A stretch of 64,000 nucleotides of DNA. It comes from a bacterium (GTDB taxonomy: Bacteria; Babelota; Babeliae; Babelales; Vermiphilaceae). Under the pieces are notes generated by a model. The model searched no databases. It had not been told where the DNA came from and was given only the letters and a program-made list of their open reading frames with translations. Both the position numbers and the translations under genes were made by a program. Below, one piece after another: positions 61,006-64,000 of this stretch (the first letter of the stretch is position 1; every line of letters begins with the position of its first letter). The stretch covers positions 310,001-374,000 of the forward strand of contig CP064961.1 of NCBI GenBank assembly GCA_016699125.1. The letters are read 5' to 3'.

Positions 61006-61737
61006 ATGTTTTATATTTTTATGCCGTTTTTGATCGTGTGTATGTTGTTGCTTCCTGGGTGTACAGTGGTTAATTGGGGCAAGAAGAACATGTACCAGGG
61101 GATTGATCTTCCGTACGATTCACATGGGGTTCTTTCATATATTCGCTCGATTAAATTATATGATCAGTTCAGTTCGTTAGCTTCGTTTGATGTGATGTGG
61201 CTTGCAGATGCGGTGAGATTATCGTATGTTGATCTTTATATCAAGACTGCTGGCAAGCGTGATGAACAGAAAGCGCATCTATTACGATTACAACAGGATG
61301 AGTTAAAACATTTTATTAGTTTTTATGTGTTAGTTCCTCAAGAACTTCTGTTAACACAACCGCAATCGTTATGGCATATCTTTTTAAAAATAGATGAACT
61401 TACCTTTGATCCGATTGATATTAAGCCTGTTGAGTTGAATGTGATTTATAAGTCATTTTTTGGAAAACTATACAATAGATTTAAAAATGTGTATCAGATC
61501 AAGTTTGAAGCACGTGATATTTATGATAATCCCATTATTTCAGAAAATAGCAAAAAATTAGAACTGCATTTCAGAAATATTCATAAAGAGGTGTTAGTTG
61601 CGTGGGACGTGGTTGCATTGGCAGACCATGCATTGATCGGGCAAGCTTCTACTACTGCGGCAATCGAAACGGTTCTGAAGGAACAGTCAAAAAGTGAGGG
61701 AAAAAGATTCAGAAAACGTAAAAAGCCCAAGCTATGA
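61006..61737 (+). CDS. Lipoprotein, unknown function
   Basis: 243 residues from ATG 61006 (AAAGG upstream); the frame is open to 60955. The lipobox is LLPGC with Cys19, preceded by a hydrophobic stretch (FYIFMPFLIVCMLL). The mature part (about 225 residues) has alternating strands and helices (LWHIFLKIDELTFDPIDI), no known domain, and a strongly basic end (GKRFRKRKKPKL). TssJ-like size and lipobox were considered, but no type VI genes are present. It ends 10 bp from the convergent next gene. Confidence 0.72.
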   Translation: MFYIFMPFLIVCMLLLPGCTVVNWGKKNMYQGIDLPYDSHGVLSYIRSIKLYDQFSSLASFDVMWLADAVRLSYVDLYIKTAGKRDEQKAHLLRLQQDELKHFISFYVLVPQELLLTQPQSLWHIFLKIDELTFDPIDIKPVELNVIYKSFFGKLYNRFKNVYQIKFEARDIYDNPIISENSKKLELHFRNIHKEVLVAWDVVALADHALIGQASTTAAIETVLKEQSKSEGKRFRKRKKPKL

Positions 61738-61747
61738 TTGCCCAAAA

Positions 61748-64000
61748 TTACTCTTCCGAACGTGTAGTCGGTTTTTGATCTGATGAGTTATCAGATTCTG
61801 TTTGTTCTTGTATCTCTGGTTGCTTTTCTGGTTTTTGATAGCGCCACCAGGTAAATGGATTCCATGATTTTGAATCTTTCTTTTGTGATTGTGTTTTGAG
61901 TGCTTGTTCGAATTTTTTAATGTTTGCCGTTGGACCATCTAGTTTTTTTAGTTCAGTGGTTATTGTTGCAATAAATGTATCCGCATTATCAAAATTAAGC
62001 GCTTTAAAGTTCGTTAAGAAATATTGTAAAGCTTCTCTTTCATCTTCAGCATGGGTGAGAAGTGATCTTAGTTTTTGCGATTTATCTTTTGATGTAGTAC
62101 TTGTATCAGTGATACTGTAAAATTCGTCATATAAAAGCCATCCAACTGTACCTAATAATGTCTTATTTTGAAGCTTATCTTTATCCTTAACGGTTTCTTT
62201 CTCAAGAATACTTCTGCATTCATTTAAAATAGAGAGCTTTTTTTCTACTGTTATTTCATCACTTATTATCATGTTTAAAATGGTCATGGTTAGTGCTTCG
62301 TTAAGCGTTTCTGCCTTTGCATCGTCTGTAGAAAAATCTGGTATGAAAGTAGTGGCTTTGTAGATTCGATCTATGAAAGAAACTTTTTCGAGTATATCCT
62401 CGTTTCCATAGATGGTACATACTAGGATTGCCTTATAAGTTTTGGAAGCGATTATAACATCGGTTGTAGGATCATTTTCAAATCCTTCGTTTGTGCTGCT
62501 ATTATTTTTAAAAAGGTTTTTCTGTATGTTTTGTATGCTCAAAAGCTTTTCTTCCAGCTGAGTTCTTTGTTCGAGTAATCTTTTTAAAACCTTTTTGTGT
62601 AAACGTTGAATTTTATTAGGATTCATTATTCCGTCACGCTCTCTGTCTTTTGTGATAAGGTTTAGTTCTTCATAGAACTTTTTTACTTCTGTATTATCCA
62701 GCTTTGTTTTAAATTCAGCTATATTTTGTGAATCCATTTTCATTTCATCAATGGTTCTATCATCGTCTATTTCTAGTTTAAATGTATTGTTTAGCACTTT
62801 ATTATGAGATTTCAAATCCATACATTCATGACTAATTTTAAAAAATGCCTTGGCTATCGCAATAGACGTTTTTAAATCTTTTTTTAATGCTTCTATTTCC
62901 TGGAGTATTCTCTTTTGTTTTTTTCTCTGCTCTATTTGCTTTTTAATTTTACGATGTGTTTCTCGGTTTTTACTTTCACGATCTTCTCTGCTGTTATTTA
63001 GGTTCATCTGTTTATATGCGGTTAAATCGGTTTGAATGGTTGCCTGTTCGATAGGATGTTTATAAGATTTTTTACTTACTTCGAGTTCATAGGTATTTAA
63101 AAGTTCATTAAAATCTTTCAGTGTATATTTAAATTGAATAGAGTCTATAACTGTTTTTAGTCGTGTTTGGGCGTCAAATTGTTTTGTTTTTGACAGGAGT
63201 TTTTCAAAGGACTCTTTGAATGAATTTTGAGCCTTATTCTTAAATTTTATCAAAAAACTGGGAATTGCTTTTGCCTTCTTTATAATGCCTGCCTTAATCA
63301 TTTTGTTCCATAGAATGTTTTTATACCATTCCTCTACTATTGATAATAATTCCGGGTCTTTAATAGCTTCAAAGTCAATCAGTTCATAGAGCGTTGCAAG
63401 GATTAAGTAAAGGTCATTTTGAAACTGCTTAAAGTTTTTATATTTAATTTTTAGTTGCGGTTGGCCAACATTAATTAAAAACTGGTTTAGAATGTTTTCT
63501 AAGTTCAGTGACGGAAGATGGTCTAAATCGATATGTTTTTGATATTCTTCTAGTGTTATCTCAATTGAAGGTTTGTATTCAATTTTTAAAAATTTTGTCA
63601 AAACCATTTTCGTGAGGATTGAGACAGTATCAACATAAGAAATCTCCTTTGTGAACATACTGTGTGGTAAAACTTTTTTAAGTGACGGTTTAATTTCTTC
63701 CTTAAATATTTCATAAATACTATCTCTTAAGAGCTTGCCATTCATTTCATTTACAAAATGCTCGGTTATTTTTGGAAGTGTTTTTGCGAGGTCAGCTTGT
63801 AAAATTTCTTTTAATGGGTCAAGAGAATTATATGCGATTAAATCTTTCTTGTTTTTTTGTAGGTCTATATAATTAAAGAGTACTCGTAGCTTTTGATTTA
63901 TTGTACTTTTACATTGATTATAATCAAATAAGGTATAATCTGCGGGGGCAATAATACCAAGTATTTTCAGAAAGAGATTAAATGCGTCATATGTTTTAAA
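61748..64000 (-). CDS. Large helical protein with Trp segment near C-terminus (5' end beyond window)
   Basis: At least 750 residues. An internal ATG at 63745 gives 665, but the frame is open without a stop up to the right edge (...LFNYIDLQKNKKDLIAYNS...), so the true start lies outside and a signal peptide cannot be checked. The visible part is helical, Lys/Glu-rich and coiled-coil-like (KIKKQIEQRKKQKRILQEIE). Near the end is KSWNPFTWWRYQKPEKQPE, then a Ser/Asp/Gln-rich tail. The Trp cluster is similar to that of the other exported proteins but is followed by about 25 polar residues. Function unknown. Confidence 0.75.
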   Translation of the reverse strand, partial: FKTYDAFNLFLKILGIIAPADYTLFDYNQCKSTINQKLRVLFNYIDLQKNKKDLIAYNSLDPLKEILQADLAKTLPKITEHFVNEMNGKLLRDSIYEIFKEEIKPSLKKVLPHSMFTKEISYVDTVSILTKMVLTKFLKIEYKPSIEITLEEYQKHIDLDHLPSLNLENILNQFLINVGQPQLKIKYKNFKQFQNDLYLILATLYELIDFEAIKDPELLSIVEEWYKNILWNKMIKAGIIKKAKAIPSFLIKFKNKAQNSFKESFEKLLSKTKQFDAQTRLKTVIDSIQFKYTLKDFNELLNTYELEVSKKSYKHPIEQATIQTDLTAYKQMNLNNSREDRESKNRETHRKIKKQIEQRKKQKRILQEIEALKKDLKTSIAIAKAFFKISHECMDLKSHNKVLNNTFKLEIDDDRTIDEMKMDSQNIAEFKTKLDNTEVKKFYEELNLITKDRERDGIMNPNKIQRLHKKVLKRLLEQRTQLEEKLLSIQNIQKNLFKNNSSTNEGFENDPTTDVIIASKTYKAILVCTIYGNEDILEKVSFIDRIYKATTFIPDFSTDDAKAETLNEALTMTILNMIISDEITVEKKLSILNECRSILEKETVKDKDKLQNKTLLGTVGWLLYDEFYSITDTSTTSKDKSQKLRSLLTHAEDEREALQYFLTNFKALNFDNADTFIATITTELKKLDGPTANIKKFEQALKTQSQKKDSKSWNPFTWWRYQKPEKQPEIQEQTESDNSSDQKPTTRSEE

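Noticed and set aside
61006..61737. Lipoprotein as type VI secretion TssJ
   Set aside because: Only size and lipobox agree; no other type VI genes are in the window.

Overview
The window is AT-rich and densely coded. It looks like a chromosome segment of a reduced, probably host-associated diderm bacterium. My best guess for the lineage is Candidatus Dependentiae (TM6). That is an inference from three things: scattered housekeeping genes outside their usual operons, a lipoprotein and a LolC/E-type permease that imply an outer membrane, and an unusually large number of long exported helical proteins without recognisable domains. No 16S rRNA is present to confirm it.

Layout. 1-3.6 kb: ruvB (cut by the left edge), rodA, an exported protein, tRNA-Pro, a LiaF-like membrane protein and tRNA-His. 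3.6-10.4 kb (+): uvrA, a short exported protein read across a -1 frame change, mutS and rplU. 10.4-20.5 kb: mostly exported proteins, including a two-frame giant joined by an A10 tract and an exported PP2C-type phosphatase. 20.5-32.4 kb (mostly -): trxB, a trigger-factor-like gene, tRNA-Leu, tRNA-Lys, frr, tsf, two tandem paralogous exported proteins, ksgA, ktrA/ktrB and glyS. 32.7-38.8 kb (+): an HtrA/Deg protease, a two-gene exported-protein operon and tlyA. 38.7-47.2 kb (-): a series of exported proteins, one split by an IS1595/IS1016-type element, plus an IS200-type tnpA and a 1429-residue exported protein. 47.9-55.1 kb (+): two tRNA-Arg genes, then a three-gene cluster of exported proteins that starts with a GAPVGG/PIVPIA repeat protein. 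55.2-64 kb: an N-acetylmuramoyl-L-alanine amidase, dnaA, a secreted kinase-like protein, a LolC/E permease, a lipoprotein and a large exported protein cut by the right edge.

The housekeeping genes are ordinary DNA repair (ruvB, uvrA, mutS), translation (rplU, frr, tsf, ksgA, glyS, tlyA), envelope (rodA, amidase, lol-type permease) and K+ uptake (ktrAB) functions. The unusual content is the exported proteome. At least seven otherwise dissimilar exported proteins end in a short tryptophan-rich tail, often after a low-complexity linker. This is the best candidate for an undescribed sorting or membrane-attachment system. A second theme is exported proteins whose signal-peptide half and downstream half lie in different frames joined at an A-tract, seen three times, always in the -1 direction. 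A third is a pair of exported proteins with phosphatase-like and kinase-like motifs.
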